Part shown: positions 12,048 through 24,096 of the stretch, in pieces
Numbering within the stretch: position 1 is the stretch's first letter
How the letters are laid out: the number at the start of each line of letters is the position of its first letter
Assembly: GCA_047967505.1 (NCBI GenBank)
Contig: CM106540.1
Source: Dipteris shenzhenensis
Taxonomy: Eukaryota > Polypodiophyta > Polypodiopsida > Gleicheniales
DNA: 64,000 nucleotides
Direction: 5' to 3' (one strand)
Notes under the pieces: generated by a model
Told to the model about the DNA's origin: nothing
The model's database searches: none
Seen by the model: only the letters and a program-made list of their open reading frames with translations
Program-made: the position numbers and the translations under genes

Positions 12048-12618
12048 TGTCAGAGACTTTGGTGAATCTCAAAGAAATCTAGCAAGCATAGCATCTATGA
12101 ATTTCAATTGTGTCAATCTACACTGATACAATGTAATGGCACCTATCCCTCTAACAGGTAGGTGCAAATGATTGTAAAGGCAGTTGGTAGTACCACCACC
12201 CCCACGAATGTCAGAGAGAGTTGTGTATATAAAGTCCTAAAATCCTAGGAGTTTGGTTTATCTTATTGTTGCTAAGGCAACACCTGTATGTACATTGTGA
12301 CTGTAGAGCCAGTTGTATATTGAGTGCCATTTTGGCTAAGAAATAGAAGAAGAACATTTCCAATTCATTGTGCATCTCTTTCTCTTTCTCTTTCTCTCTT
12401 GCAATTCCATTTTTAAGTTGTGTTTCCTCTTTACCCCCATGTGACTTACATACACTTCATATCTTTTTGCAATTGTTTGCCGATTATTTAAAAAAAGCAA
12501 AGTGAAGGGATCTAGGCACAATATCATGATTCATGTTATGATCCAGAGGACTCCTAAGAATCTGCAATTGGAGGGAAATATAGCCTCTCAAGTTTTTTTG
12601 TTTTATCTTTTTGTGACA
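12048..12618 (+). mobile_element. probable LTR with plus-strand primer-binding site
   Basis: The segment has TGTCA/TGACA ends, a TATA-like TGTATATAAAG at about 12220, and is followed by TATCAGAGCATGG (12624 onward), close to the copia initiator-tRNA binding site. A purine-rich tract (about 12021-12040) precedes it. There is no second copy in the window, so both edges are tentative. Confidence 0.4.
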
Positions 12619-13171
12619 CGAGCTATCAGAGCATGGTTCTTTGTCTACGGATCCCACCCCATGGAAGAAGATGATTTCATAAATGACATAATTTTGAAGA
12701 AGAAAAACCCAGGGAGCACATTTCTTCTCTCTTTGTCATCAACATTATTGAAATTAACACATGTCTAGACAAGGGGAGGATGAAGGGGTGCATTTGAACA
12801 TCGTTGCACAAAATTATTGGATGAAAGTCATGCCTAGAGTATTTGTTTTCATCCTTCCTTATTACCCCTGGGTTAGCAAACAACCTGAGTCAAGTTATAA
12901 TGCAGGTTGCACCAGCCAAGACCGTATAGGTAGATGATGATAGATTTGGCCGACACCAATAGGTAAAGTGGTGCGCTTATAGATTTCACAAAGAGGCAAA
13001 GGGTCAGGGAGAAGCTCCAAGCCAATCAACAAGATTGACCCATCGATCATTAGAAATGAGCTAGGAAGGCAGTTAACTTGACCACCTCAATCCAAGCAAA
13101 GAGAGAGAGAGAGAGATAGAGAGAGTCTCAGTATCTAGGAGTAGAGTGTGAGTTGTAAATGGGCTTTTTAC

Positions 13172-13377
13172 TTGAACTAGTCTTGTTCCGTGGTGTAGGG
13201 ACTAGGAAAGGTAAAGTCTCAGTTGATGTGCTCATAGAGTTTTGAGCCTTTGTTGTGGTAAGAGGAAATGGGTAAGGAACTATTCTTATTGTGTGGTGTA
13301 GGGACTAGGAAAGGTAGAGTCTCAGTTGATGTGCTCATAGAGTTTCAAGCCTTAGCTGAGGCAAGAGGAAGTGGGTA
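13172..13377. repeat. tandem duplication, period 103 bp
   Basis: TGGTGTAGGGACTAGGAAAG occurs at 13191 and 13294, and the surrounding text (GTCTCAGTTGATGTGCTCAT...) is repeated with few changes. A short (GA)n tract lies just upstream at about 13098-13127. Confidence 0.85.
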
Positions 13378-13984
13378 AGATGTCCAATGTTTAGTTTCAC
13401 AGCTACAAGCTTCTTTTATGCAACATACCATTTGAATCCAATGCAATTTTTCACATCTCCATATTTCTCATATTTCAATTGAGTAAGCTATCACCTGCCT
13501 TCATAGGGTTTGCCCACACAGCACAAACCCCATCTGATAGAATTCTACTGTTGGCATCTAGTTTTTACACCACACACGTAGGAAGCCCAACACAGCGAGC
13601 CTTAGGACTGTAAGAGCAAGCATCTTCCTAATGAGCTGAGCACAATTCCATCCAGTTGGGCATGGGATTATAGTCAGACCCGGGCTGAGGGAGAAAGAAT
13701 CTCAACAGTGCAAGTTGTGGGCAACCCAAAAAAGTAAAAGTTTGAGGGTATCATCTCATGTTTTTTCCAATCAAATGGGTTGAAACCACTACGATGTCCG
13801 ATCATGTGTGAAATACATCAATGTCAAACATATTTTTCTAGCCTAGGCCTCTAGACATGTGTGAATCCTACCTTATTATCAATTCCAAATTGCTTGAACA
13901 CAAACCTCTTGGCATGATTGTCAAGATTAAAAGCGTGACCTCAATGCACTCTTTTGCAAACTCATTCTATTATGACATAAAAAA

Positions 13985-14283
13985 TGTTGTTTATTATACA
14001 TTGGAGGAGATCTCAGGAGGTGCAACTATTCACATGGTGGTTGTGATGGTTGTATGGTTGTTACTATGTATGCATCTTCTCGAGTCTTTCATGAGACAGC
14101 CTATGCAATAGAGCTCGTATGCTATCTGATATGCATTCTTCCTATTGTTCTTTGATGTTTGTCCATGAATTTTCTTTGTTTCCTTATCATCTCCCATGAT
14201 TCTACTATCTATTTGTTGTATTCACAGCAATATCTATTGCAACCAATGTACTGTTTCCTGTTGATCTTCGGAGGTAGTATACA
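13985..14283 (+). mobile_element. 5' LTR (truncated) of degenerate gypsy element
   Basis: This block aligns with 16691-16992 over about 300 bp (shared AGGAGGTGCAACTAT, TATGGTTGTTA, CAATATCTATTGCAA). It ends in TATACA directly before TTGGCGACC, a plausible primer-binding site. The upstream 200 bp of the LTR is not recognisable here, so this copy is 5'-truncated or heavily diverged. Confidence 0.65.
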
Positions 14284-16484
14284 TTGGCGACCACAATGTT
14301 TTCTTACCTTCGTCTTTGGGTGTTCCACTAAGGTGCACGCATTAGCATAGTTCTTTGTCAGCCCATTCCTACTCTTGTTGTCAGGGCCTGATGTGGGGCA
14401 CTCGCACATTGCAACCCAATGTCATGCATGTGCATGCATTCTCAAGGATCTTCTAATCCACTGGTGCCCACGACATTTTAACCATGGTGGCGTCGACGTT
14501 CCTTATCTGACATGCTCATGTGTTAGGGGATTTTGATCCCCATGATGTTTGACTTTGCATTGCAGGGTGAGGTCACAACACTAGACTCATGGTGTTGATC
14601 ATGATCTTGCCCTCCAATGTGGGTTCTTATGACTAGTCATTGGGTGCTAAGTGCACCACCATCACAAGGTGCTAGTGTAGCTCCCTCTCCAACTAGTCAT
14701 TGGGTGCTAAGTGACCACCATTACTAGGTGCTAGTGCAGCTCCCTCTCCAAAATGAGGTCTATTTGTGCCCTTAGTGACCCTAACTCCACTGAGTGTGGG
14801 TGGCAGTCTGATGCGGTGGCTCTAGCTCATGTCAAATACACAAAGTTCACAAGGAAGTCAAAGGAGGACCCGGATGTGCATACTCTACAGTTTGACAAGG
14901 TCTATGTGCTAAATGTTTTCGGTGTGGTGGACCCCTAGTGGACAAGGTCTAGAAGGAGGTTGTTTTTTAGTAAACTTCTAGTGGCAAGGCCACAGAGTAT
15001 GCTGTGGATCATTTCTAAACATATGACCTCATCAAACCTACATTGTTGAGACAATTTTCCAAGGAGTAGATGATTCCACAGACTCTCGAGAGATTGTGGC
15101 TATTGCAATAGGGTGATCAGGATGTCAAGGATTATGTGGCCCAATTTTGCCAACTCTTGTAAATGGTTCCTACTCAGTATCATGCAGGCAGATAATCTGG
15201 CAATGTGGGCATAGATGGCGCACATGCAGTAGATGGAGGGATGGCTCAATCTCTTGGAGAATGGGCTTTGGGTGTGGAGGCTTTTGTGGAGGCGGCTAGA
15301 TAGCTACATGAAGATTTTGTGAGGTCTGTCGATGTGGAATTATTGTGATGCCAAACTTTTGATGCTCTAGCCATGCACCTAACAATGGTTTTGGGAAGTG
15401 TATCAATATGGATCATCTCAAAGAGTTGGTGGCCGCAACCAAGGGGATGTGTAATAGGGCATGGACCTACATGTGGACTTACTGCAACACCAAACTTTTG
15501 ATGCTCTAGCCATGTACTTGACAATGGTTGAGCAATGGTTTTGGGAAATGTATCAATCAATATGAATCGGATAGAAGACTTGGTGGTTGCATTGCAAGGG
15601 GATGTGCAATAGGCTAGACCATCCATGTGGAGCACTAGCGGTGCACAATAGTTCCTGATGACATGCTAGGAGCACTTATCTCTATGGTGACTGAAGCCAA
15701 ATGCCAGTGTGCGGGAGGAGGATCAGATGTGAACTTCGGTAGTTCCACGGGTATCACTATAGTAGGACCTATTATGCATCACAGTGCGGGTTTAGCTAGA
15801 GGCAATGTTCTAGGGGAAGACAAGGGAAAGGGGTTGGTGGCAAATGTGGTACCTGCAGAGGATTGGCAGCATACATATGAGGTTTGTCTCAAGATTATGC
15901 TACGATGGTTACTAGTGATATCAGTATGGAGGCACAATTGGAGACTATGGTCCTGGGTGTGTAAGCTCTACTTTTGGCTAAAAATGTGCACTCATTTTTA
16001 CGCTTTACACTTACCAGCTCGCCCACCTTGGTGGAGGGTGGCCAATCATCTTTTGAGGCAGCACTATGCCCTACATACACCATTTTTGGGGTTGCCTAAT
16101 TACTCCCTCAAGTCTACAAATGGCAACCAACTACCATAGAGCACATGCAAATGAATCTGGATCACAATCAAACAATTTAGGAGTGCTTACCCCACAAGAG
16201 CATTGGTGGCCGAAACCTAGAGTGGTGGATTAAATGAAACCACATCCATTGCAGCGATTGCAAGAGTTAGAGAAGAATTCTCATCTAGACCAAATTGTGG
16301 GCACTCATGTGAGAGATTTCAAAGGTTGCTGACACAAGCACGAGATAGAGATGTTGCAGGTCCAAGGATTGGGATGGTGTTAGTTCAAGTGGTGTGGCAA
16401 GTGGATGAGGACATAGTCTTTTTATAGGTTAGTGGATGTTTGGTTTTGATTAGGAATTTCCTCTGTTCTATCTATGGGAGAAAC
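14284..16484 (+). pseudogene. internal region of degenerate gypsy element (gag relic)
   Basis: Between the two LTR copies, broken + frames include VKYTKFTRKSKEDPDVHTLQ (14837 onward) and, in another frame near 15115, GDQDVKDYVAQFCQLL. Both look like the capsid-type gag of Ty3/gypsy elements. Pol is not recognisable, so the element is internally deleted (internal about 2.2 kb). Related sentences recur at 15350 and 15490 (CAAACTTTTGATGCTCTAGC), indicating a local internal duplication. Confidence 0.5.
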
Positions 16485-16992
16485 TGTCATAACCACAGTG
16501 CCTTTGCACACAATGAGGTGGAAACACAACTACAAATATTCTCTTAGTAAATTTTTCTTTAAGCATCAATTCTCTGCCTTGGTCTATCTAGACATGATTG
16601 TACTATGCACAGAATGTTGCATTGTTTTCTTTCCATTGTGTTGTTTGCAATGGTGGGTTTGCACAATCCACCGTGAGTGCCATTTGTATGGCATGTTTAT
16701 TATACTCTGATAGAGATCACAGGAGGTGCAACTATCTCACATGGCAGCTTTGACAGTTGTATGGTTGTTATTATGTATTCACCCTCTTGGGTCTTTCACA
16801 AGACAATTAATGCAATAGAACTAGTATGCTATCTATTATATATTCTTATTATTGTTCTTTGAAATCTATCTGTGCATTTTCTCTATTATTTCCTTATCAT
16901 TGTCATGATTCTGCTATCTATTTTCTATATTCATGGCAATATCTATTGCAATTAGCATACTATTTCCTATCAAACTTTGGAGGCACTACACA
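16485..16992 (+). mobile_element. 3' LTR of degenerate gypsy element
   Basis: It starts TGTCATAACC right after the polypurine tract TATGGGAGAAAC and ends ACA at 16992, giving 508 bp. Its last 300 bp match 13985-14283. The TGTCATAACC start after a purine tract is characteristic of gypsy elements. Confidence 0.65.
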
Positions 16993-17549
16993 TTTGCATC
17001 CTCAATGTTGCCTTTCACAAAGCATAGGGAGGGAGATTCATGCCATACCATCACATCAATGCCCACACTATTACCTTAGATGATTTCAATTATGAGCAAT
17101 TGATGCATAGGACCTTGGTAGTTATGGAAAATGCTAGGGGGAAGATATTTTTTAATCAAGGGGTAAAGGTTTGAATCATATGTGTCCATATACTTTTTGC
17201 CACATTTTTGAAAATATGCATTGGTTCTAATAGATATGCGACTTTATGATTTCTCCAATAAGGAACTGTGTAAAATATGGAAAGATGTTGCATGCAAGGT
17301 GGAGGCATTTAAACTTTTTGATCATGCCCAAGTCACTCCAATATCCAGATCCAATGGCTAGATGAATAGGATCTAGTTCTACAACACCAAAATATGGAAC
17401 CACTCAATATGGATAGCTCATAGGAAGAAGCTACCTGTGCTTCTCATATACCATCTTTAAAGATTTTTGGAGTTCCAACTACTCAATCTATGAAACAAAG
17501 AAGAAACGGCTTGGGTGCACAATGTCGAAGATGTTGTCAATCAGAAGGA

Positions 17550-19590
17550 CCAACGTGGCTCCAGCGGGGTTGAATGTAGAGCAAAAGCAATCATCGCAAT
17601 TTGAGAAGTCTGTGGGCTTCAACAGAATGCAAGAAAAGGAGAGACGGCTTAAGTCCAAAAGTCATTGCTACAATGATGATGTTTTGGCATGAAAATACGA
17701 GAGTTTCTCCAAATAGAAAGGACATCTGTAAGAAGCAGACAGGACACAAGGTGTTTGAGGAGCACATCATACACATGCTAGATACAATGCAAGTTAGTGG
17801 TCCCTAAACTACCCCGATGGTTGTTTGTGATTGAGCTTTGGGATAGTTTACTTATTTCATTTCTTAAACCAGGCTTGGACTAAATGTGATTGTCCTAAAC
17901 CATCTTGATGGTTTGAACATCATGCAATCATAGGCTAGTTTAGCTCAATCGCTAGTTATGTAATTGTCCTGAACCAGTGTGGTTGAATAGACATTAGTTG
18001 TTGTCCAGCCCGGTGGCATGGTTGAGCAGAAATAAACAACAACATATTTCACAATATTGTTATTTTACTAAACCAGCTCGGTGGTTGGAACATCATGCAA
18101 CCGTGGCTACTTCAGCTCAATCACCGGTTATGTGATTGCCTTGAACCAGCATGGTTGAATAGACATTAGTTATTGACTAGCTCGAGGGTTGAGATTATTG
18201 TGTTTCTTAGTACTTAAATTCGTTAAATTTAATTTCTTGCTATTCGGGTCATATACCACTATTTCTAGACTGGGATGGCTTGGACTTAATGTGATTGTCC
18301 TAAACTAGCCTGGTGCCAATTCATGACAAACAGCAAGCAGTTACTGACATAAATTGTGAAATTCAGAAATCAAAAGTAATATATTATTATTTTCTAATTG
18401 TGAAATTCAGAAAAGAAAAGCAATATACTTGTTATTGTCTAATATGTGAATTTGAGACCATCAGGCTAAACCAACCCAATGGTTGAAATTGTGACAGTGC
18501 CCTTAACCATCCCGGTGGTTGAAATTGTGAATGTCCTAAGTGTGTCCTAAACCATAGCCCGATGGTTGATTGTCCTAAATGTGTCCTAAACTAGCCCGGT
18601 GGTTGACTGTCCTAAACGTATCCTAAACCAACTTGGTGATTGAAATTGTGATTGTCCTAAACCAGTGCAGTGGTCGAAAATTGGTTTGCTTCATTATATT
18701 TTAATTAGACAGTGTTTTGTCTTCTTTTAGTAGTAGCAAAAAGATGGGTCACTATTCTATTGTTCCTGCATGTTGGGTCAGCAGACGGAGTTGTATCTCA
18801 AGTTTATGGATTAGAATCTAGACATTTCAATTGGGCAGAGGAGCTTTGAGCATTGTAAGCCCTGGTACATCAAGAAACTCAAAGACATGATGTTTGTTGT
18901 TGTGCAAAACACACATAGACTTTGACTTGGCCTGGTAAGCTATGAATGACTTGAGATCTGCTCGTGTTTGAGCATTGCTCCACGGGGATCAATGCCCATG
19001 CTGAATGTGTAGCCTGTAGGCCACCCGAATCCTCATCGTGTGTTGCAAGGGAGGGCAGGTTTTGTAGCCTAAGGTCTCTATGGGAGCCAGTGGTTTGTCC
19101 AAAGGGAGACCATGAGTGGCACTGGATTGAATGCATTCGTTGCACATGCAAGCATTATAGTTTGAAGCTGAAGAAGAAGACATTCACCATTTGTCCAAAT
19201 GAAATGAGGGAAGACAACCATGTTGCTCTAAAATGGATGAGATTTGAAAATATCAATGTTGAAGGATCCGATGAAAAGAGATGGCTACTGTCATATAAGA
19301 GCACTCAGCCAAGGGAGCTTATAGGTCACGTGGTTCAATCCAATCCAAAATATGTGCTTCACAATTTCATGGCCAATTGGCAAGATAAGCAGTTTAGGAC
19401 ATGCCTTGCCAATTTTCCCCGTGACACTATTGTATCTGTCATAGATTTTGCTGAAAATTATTCATTTCAAGAACAATATGAGATACAAAGTGGTCACTGG
19501 TACAACAAGTAGATAACAATTCTTGTGCATATCATGTACATTCATTTGCTTGATTCTTCCACGCTTGATGCTAATCTACTTGCTGACTCA
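17550..19590 (+). pseudogene. relic of an uncharacterised family with V/IDFAENY motif
   Basis: Two + strand blocks appear to belong to one protein. Block 1 (17601-17807) includes FWHENTRVSPNRKDI and TGHKVFEEHIIHML. Block 2 begins near 18845 with FEHCKPWYIKKLKDMM, then a Cys-rich region (CVACRPP...CVAREGRFC...CPKGDHEWHWIECIRC), then FPRDTIVSVIDFAENYSF and HWYNK, an in-frame TAG (19510), and ITILVHIMYIHL to about 19590. I associate this layout (N-terminal RxxIGxxxxEEHxxHxL, zinc cysteines, VDFAENY, then xQxTILVHIxY) with a widely dispersed, unnamed, probably transposon-borne plant family; that association is from memory and unverified. The blocks are separated by a minisatellite-like array. The right end is cut by the minus-strand copia element. 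Confidence 0.45.
17806..18690. repeat. diverged tandem array with CTAAACCAGCCCGGTGGTTG core
   Basis: Variants of CCTAAACCAnCCCGGTGGTTG recur many times. A larger unit (GAACATCATGCAA...TTGAATAGACATTAGTT) is repeated at 17916 and 18089, period 173 bp. The array sits between the two halves of the IDFAENY relic and might be an expanded intron. Confidence 0.7.
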
Positions 19591-19616
19591 TAGGAGTCTG
19601 GGTCAGTGCAATGCAC

Positions 19617-20152
19617 ATACTATTTATCCAGGGTGACCAGTAAGAACATTGCCTTAACTGAGTCATCAAAGGCAATTTTCTGAGCTGAAAGTTGATTGAA
19701 AATTGTGTTAAACTCATTTAAATGGCTAGACATTGAAGTCCCTTCTTCCATGCGAAGATCTATGAGTTTCTTTAGCCAATACACTTGACAAGTGGCACTC
19801 TGCTTCTCATAAAGATCATGCAACTTTGTCCACACACCATAGGCACCACCTATAATATCTTTCACATTGAAATGCACCGATTTTGAAACTGTGAGAGCAT
19901 GATCGTGGAGCGTGCAAGCTCATCCAATTCCTTCCACTCTTCATTATCTTCCTAGTCCTTTGGCTTTATGCCTTTGCATTTTATAGGCTTTACTTGCTTC
20001 TTCTGCACTAAAACATTGTAGATTTGCTCCTTCCAATAGGTGAAGTTTGTGCCATCCAACTTCTCAATGGATGATAGAACAACCAGGATACATTGCAATG
20101 GATGACAGAACAACCAGGATACATTGCACCAATGTACCAAACTCAAGCCCAA
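19617..20152 (-). pseudogene. copia gag (UBN2-type) fragment
   Basis: Minus reading: KLDGTNFTYWKEQIYNVLVQ, then KKQVKPIKCKGIKPKD, a stop, EWKELDELARSTIML, then VWTKLHDLYEKQ, KLIDLRMEEGTSMSSHLNEF and NQLSAQKIAFDDSVKAMFLL. This is the classic order of the copia gag polyprotein (DUF4219 then UBN2). It is interrupted by stops and ends at about 19617, where the IDFAENY relic meets it. Its 5' LTR and primer-binding site lie at 21445-21612. The gag of the + copia element at 56271 is closely similar (VLIQKKQIKPLAG), so both belong to one lineage. Confidence 0.8.
20067..20128. repeat. 31-bp tandem duplication
   Basis: ATGGATGATAGAACAACCAG...CATTGCA occurs twice back to back (20067-20097 and 20098-20128) with one substitution. 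It lies at the start of the minus-strand copia gag. Confidence 0.9.
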
Positions 20153-20269
20153 AAAATATCAACTGCAATGACAATAGCCACACTGTCACTGTCACAAATA
20201 GATGTTCTGTTGTAAGTGACCTTACGGCATCCCAAAACTAGCCAATAGCTTTTGCACGGTAGCTCCGAT

Positions 20270-21440
20270 GCAAAAAGTGTATATAGAAGAAATATATCTT
20301 GTAGAAAATTCTACAACTTCTCAGTTTATAGCAGGTCCAAAATCCTTACAGATTTCCTTATATCTACTGTTGGAAGCCACTACCTGCAAACTTTTACTGA
20401 TGTAATAACAATCTGCAACAGTTTTGGCCTGTTTTGAACTGTCAATATCTTCCCAACTGTAACTCGGTGTCCTTTTCTGTAAACACCAAAGTTGTAGACA
20501 ACCAATATATCTACAAACTTCTAGTTTACTACAAGTCCAAATTCATTATGGAGTTTTTGATATTCAGTATTGAATGCAGCCCCCTGCTCACTTTTTCTAG
20601 CTGCTGTCATAAACTGTCAAAACTGTAAATCATGGGCATACTAGGCATCATTACTTTTTCTCCAAATATCGAATTGAAACGCTTTCAAAAACAAGATTGT
20701 AGATTGTCCAAAAAACTAAAACTTCTTAGTTCAACTCAGAAGACAATTCCTCATGGATTCTCTGATATTCACTTCTGAAAACAGCCACCTGCTCACTTTT
20801 TACTGCTGTCACGAGATTGCAAACTGTCAATCACCAACTTTTCCTAAAGCATTTGAGGCATAAACTCCAATGAAATAGCCCAACAATTCTGAAATTTTTT
20901 GTCCAAAAAATTTTCTTAGTGGGAAGAGTATTGCACTCAAAAAATAATCCCTTCTTGGGATACAAAACTTTAGAAAAACACTACTCACTTGTGCTCACTT
21001 TCTCAGCCAAACAAAGGCTCAAAATGCATCAATTGTAAGCAATCACTTTCAGCCAACCTTTGGCTTAATATGCATCAACTTGAAGGCATAAACCTAATTG
21101 AAATCTGAATGTACTAGCCGCCTTTGATCAACTAGAGTCCGCCACAAGCAAAAGACGTTTTTGCTTTTGAGCCCCAAAAAAGCAACTTCTAGTGGCTGGA
21201 ATTGCAAAGCAATAGGTCGTTTTTGACCGTAGATTGATAATATTCCTTCTCCCTCGCTCAAACAAGGCAATAGATTGCTTAAACAGTCAAGGCAACCTGA
21301 TATATGAGGCTAAAACAATAAAAACGAGCTAGTATATGTCAAAATACAGCTCCCATAGGCAGTAGGAGACTCCACGCAACAAGTTCGGGCTCTTGGCACA
21401 GTAACACCACAATGCTACAGTCTCCTTGTTGGCTTCGCTC
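20270..21440 (-). repeat. long copia leader with three diverged ~200-bp repeats
   Basis: Between gag and the primer-binding site are three related blocks whose common landmark (CACCTGCTCACTTTTnnCTGCTGTC-like, then AAACTGTCAA) falls at about 20381, 20581 and 20786. There is no coding capacity. This is an unusually long leader for a copia element, and the leader of the element at 52281-52926 is also long. Confidence 0.5.
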
Positions 21441-21444
21441 AACC

Positions 21445-21612
21445 AAGCTCTGATACCAGTTGATGGAGAGGAGGTCTTATCAGAGAGCAACAAAGAAATG
21501 GAGAACATTGAAAATGGTGGGTGCTTACTCACTCGGTGGATCAAGGTAAGCTCTTATTATGTATGTATGGTACAAAGAGGTATATATTGGGCCATTGGCC
21601 TTTACCCCAACA
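21445..21612 (-). mobile_element. 152-bp copia 5' LTR (21461-21612) plus primer-binding site
   Basis: On the minus strand the LTR starts TGTTGGGGTAAAGGCC at 21612 and ends CTCCATCA at 21461, followed at once by ACTGGTATCAGAGCTTGG. The start is closely similar to the LTR at 52927-53087 (TGTGGGGGTTAAAGGCC) and to the 3' LTR at 47252, so three short-LTR copia members are present in the window. It interrupts or abuts the gypsy gag that begins at about 21640. Confidence 0.75.
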
Positions 21613-21639
21613 ATTCCTTCAACTCTTTGACGCAGCATG

Positions 21640-22400
21640 TTGTGCTAGAGGTGTCAGTCAAATGAAACCAAAGTCGCCTAACTGATGAGGCTTCAAAATG
21701 GTACCTCAACCTTCTTTAGAAGAAAGAGCCACATGGGCACTACTATCTAAGTAGTTCAGAAGAAGGTTCCAAACAGAAAGGCTACAAGAGGACCCCGCAT
21801 TACAACTAGGCAATATAGCAATGTGCAAGAAAGAAAACATCAAATACTTAGGAAGAATGAAAAGATTAATTGAAAAGTGTGTTCCCTGGCCGGACAACGA
21901 CAAGTACCTCATAGCATGGTTTATCTCTAGACTCAAAAACTCCATTCTCAACAAGGACATGAAAACAATCAACAACTATGCACATTTCAGCGATGCTCAT
22001 GAAGCTGCAATTGACATTGAGGATGGCATGACCTTCTGGCAGCAGCGACGATAGTGATAGCCATATATCAAGTCATTGCGATAGGAAATCTTCAAATAAG
22101 GGAATCACTTCCAACAAGGATTGCACCATCAAGGACAGAGTAGAAGCCATAGCCCTAAAGGTAAAAGATGAAATGATGCAGACCATTGAGCAAACGGTGC
22201 ACGTCTTTCAGCCACCACAGTACCCACGGAGAGAAAATGTTTGATGCCCACGCTGTATGGCCAACCATACAGCCAATGAATGCCCAATCCTAAGGAACAG
22301 ACTCAACCCACCAGAAGTGGCTCAGCCCCCATGGTTATGGTGTCCCATTTGCAATGTTGCAGGGCATGATGTAAATACATGTTTCTATAATACGAGGGTA
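21640..22400 (+). pseudogene. gypsy gag with CCHC-like zinc motifs
   Basis: Frames on + give LTDEASKWYLNLL and, at 21821-22054, KYLGRMKRLIEKCVPWPDND and AHFSDAHEAAIDIEDGM, the capsid part of a Ty3/gypsy gag. At 22236-22390 follow CPRCMANHTANECP and CPICNVAGHDVNTCF, two short zinc-knuckle-like motifs with Cx2C spacing. Frameshifts and stops break the protein. The 5' LTR and start of this element are missing, cut at the copia LTR (21612). Confidence 0.65.
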
Positions 22401-22641
22401 GCACAACCCCAGCCCCAATAGTACCAATAGCTGCCAATCCCTCTTTACAAGAAACCTGCACTAGCACCAAATGCACAAGTGCCACGTTTCAACCCCCTCC
22501 CGATGAGGGCACAAGTGCCTTACCTATTGAGGAATCCAGATCCTCTGCAATATCCTCGAGCTCACAATCTTTCTCCAGTAGTTTCAACAACTCCAACTTG
22601 AAAAGCTGGAGCCTCATTATGAGTATGAAATAGAATACCCT

Positions 22642-23339
22642 ATGTACTACATGGATGGTGCTGAAGGACTCATTTTGGTGTATGCTAATCAAGTAAGGCC
22701 CACCACATATCAAACACCGTGTTCCAGTTGTGGAGAAAACCTCTGCATTGTGGAATTCCCACACAAGGGGAACCCTGTTACATTTCAATATGTGTGCAAG
22801 GAATGTGGAGTTGGGCATGCCTGCATGGAATACCCACTAAGAGCAAAGCCCCAATCAACCAAAGAAATACAACTTGATGTACCCATGGGGATGATAAGTG
22901 TGGAAAATCACAGTGTGGCAACACAAAGTATGGTATCACAGCCAGTCTTGATCATAACAAGACAACTGAAAGAAGCGGCATGGAAAAAACTCCTTTCCAC
23001 TCAAAAAGAAAAGAGTCCTCTAGGAAAACAAGTCATGCCAATCCCACAACCATCATGCCTAGCACATCTACAGAAAGTGCCACCCAAGAAGCCAAGGAAG
23101 CATATCCCAACGTTGAAACTGAGAAGGCTCGTTATCAAACTTTCAAGCAATGGCTACAACAGGAGCAAGAGAAATTTGAGACAGACAGGATGGTAGCATC
23201 AGAGGCCAGAGCACCATCATCACCCAGCATTAACATAGTGATTGATCCCAACAACTTCCAACGGGTAATGGGTCAACAGGAAAAACATCCCCAATTGGAT
23301 GGTACTGCACTAGCAAGCTTGATAAGCTGCCCATCATGA
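22642..23339 (+). pseudogene. gypsy gag-pol spacer with additional Cys-pair motifs
   Basis: The open frame 22642-23196 has PCSSCGENLCIVEFPHKG and YVCKECGVGHACMEYP. These are two further Cys-pair segments unlike a standard CCHC knuckle, followed by a Ser/Pro/Lys-rich linker. The overlapping frame 22980-23339 continues as a Glu/Gln-rich coiled-coil-prone stretch before the protease. The sequence lies between gag and protease of the same element, so I treat it as part of the polyprotein. What the extra Cys clusters bind is unknown. Confidence 0.5.
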
Positions 23340-23376
23340 TACCAATTGTGACCTTACTAAGAAATTACCCTTTAAT

Positions 23377-24096
23377 GTGGGAGAGTTTCAAGGGATGGAT
23401 AGATCTTCACAATACTTCCCCCCACCTGAAGATGAAGAAAAGGTTATTTCAGTAAAATTCGGTGCTAGGGATGACATAAAAAATGTAACCATCCTACTGG
23501 AGCATAAAGCCTTTGGCCAATACCTTGCAATAGTGGATGGCGGAGCAAGAGTTAACCTTTTAGCAAAAGATCTGTATGAAGAATGGGGCCTACCTTTGAT
23601 GTAGAAGGCCACATTCAACATCCACCTAGCCGACCACACTAAAATGAATCCATTGGGTATCATTGCCAATGTGTTAACAAAAATTGCTGGAATCAGGTTG
23701 ACTCTCTAATTTACTATCTTGGATCTTCCCAAGGGAGAAACATCATACTAGATATTTTTGGGAAGACCATGGCTTCGGGAAGCTTTGGTACTCCATGATT
23801 GGGGCACTGATAGAATCACAATCCAAAATAGAGAAACCGCTGTCAAGATAAATTTGGGAACAGGGGAAATCAAACCCACTATTCCTAGAAATGTTGAAGA
23901 CACTTCCTTCACTACATCCACCACTAGTCATACATCCCCTATACCTACAAATGTACTAAAACCCATAGAAGGGGATACACAAAGTGACAACAATAATTGG
24001 ATACAGGCATTGGCTACCATAGATAACTGTAAAAAAACACATCCAATGTTGCCAGATGTGGATGCCCAAACGATCCAACTAGAAGCACCAATCTGA
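23377..24096 (+). pseudogene. gypsy aspartic protease domain
   Basis: QYLAIVDGGARVNLLAKDL (23518 onward) has the protease active-site loop in the DGG form. GRPWLREALVLHDWGTDRIT (23761 onward) is the downstream conserved segment, joined through a stop at 23602 and a frame change near 23755. It would process the Gag-Pol polyprotein. The frame breaks make the copy inactive. An acidic linker (24115-24726) follows before RT, including EYPKIDPPSLANSNRSKKKK, which is also found in the second element at 47436. Confidence 0.75.
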
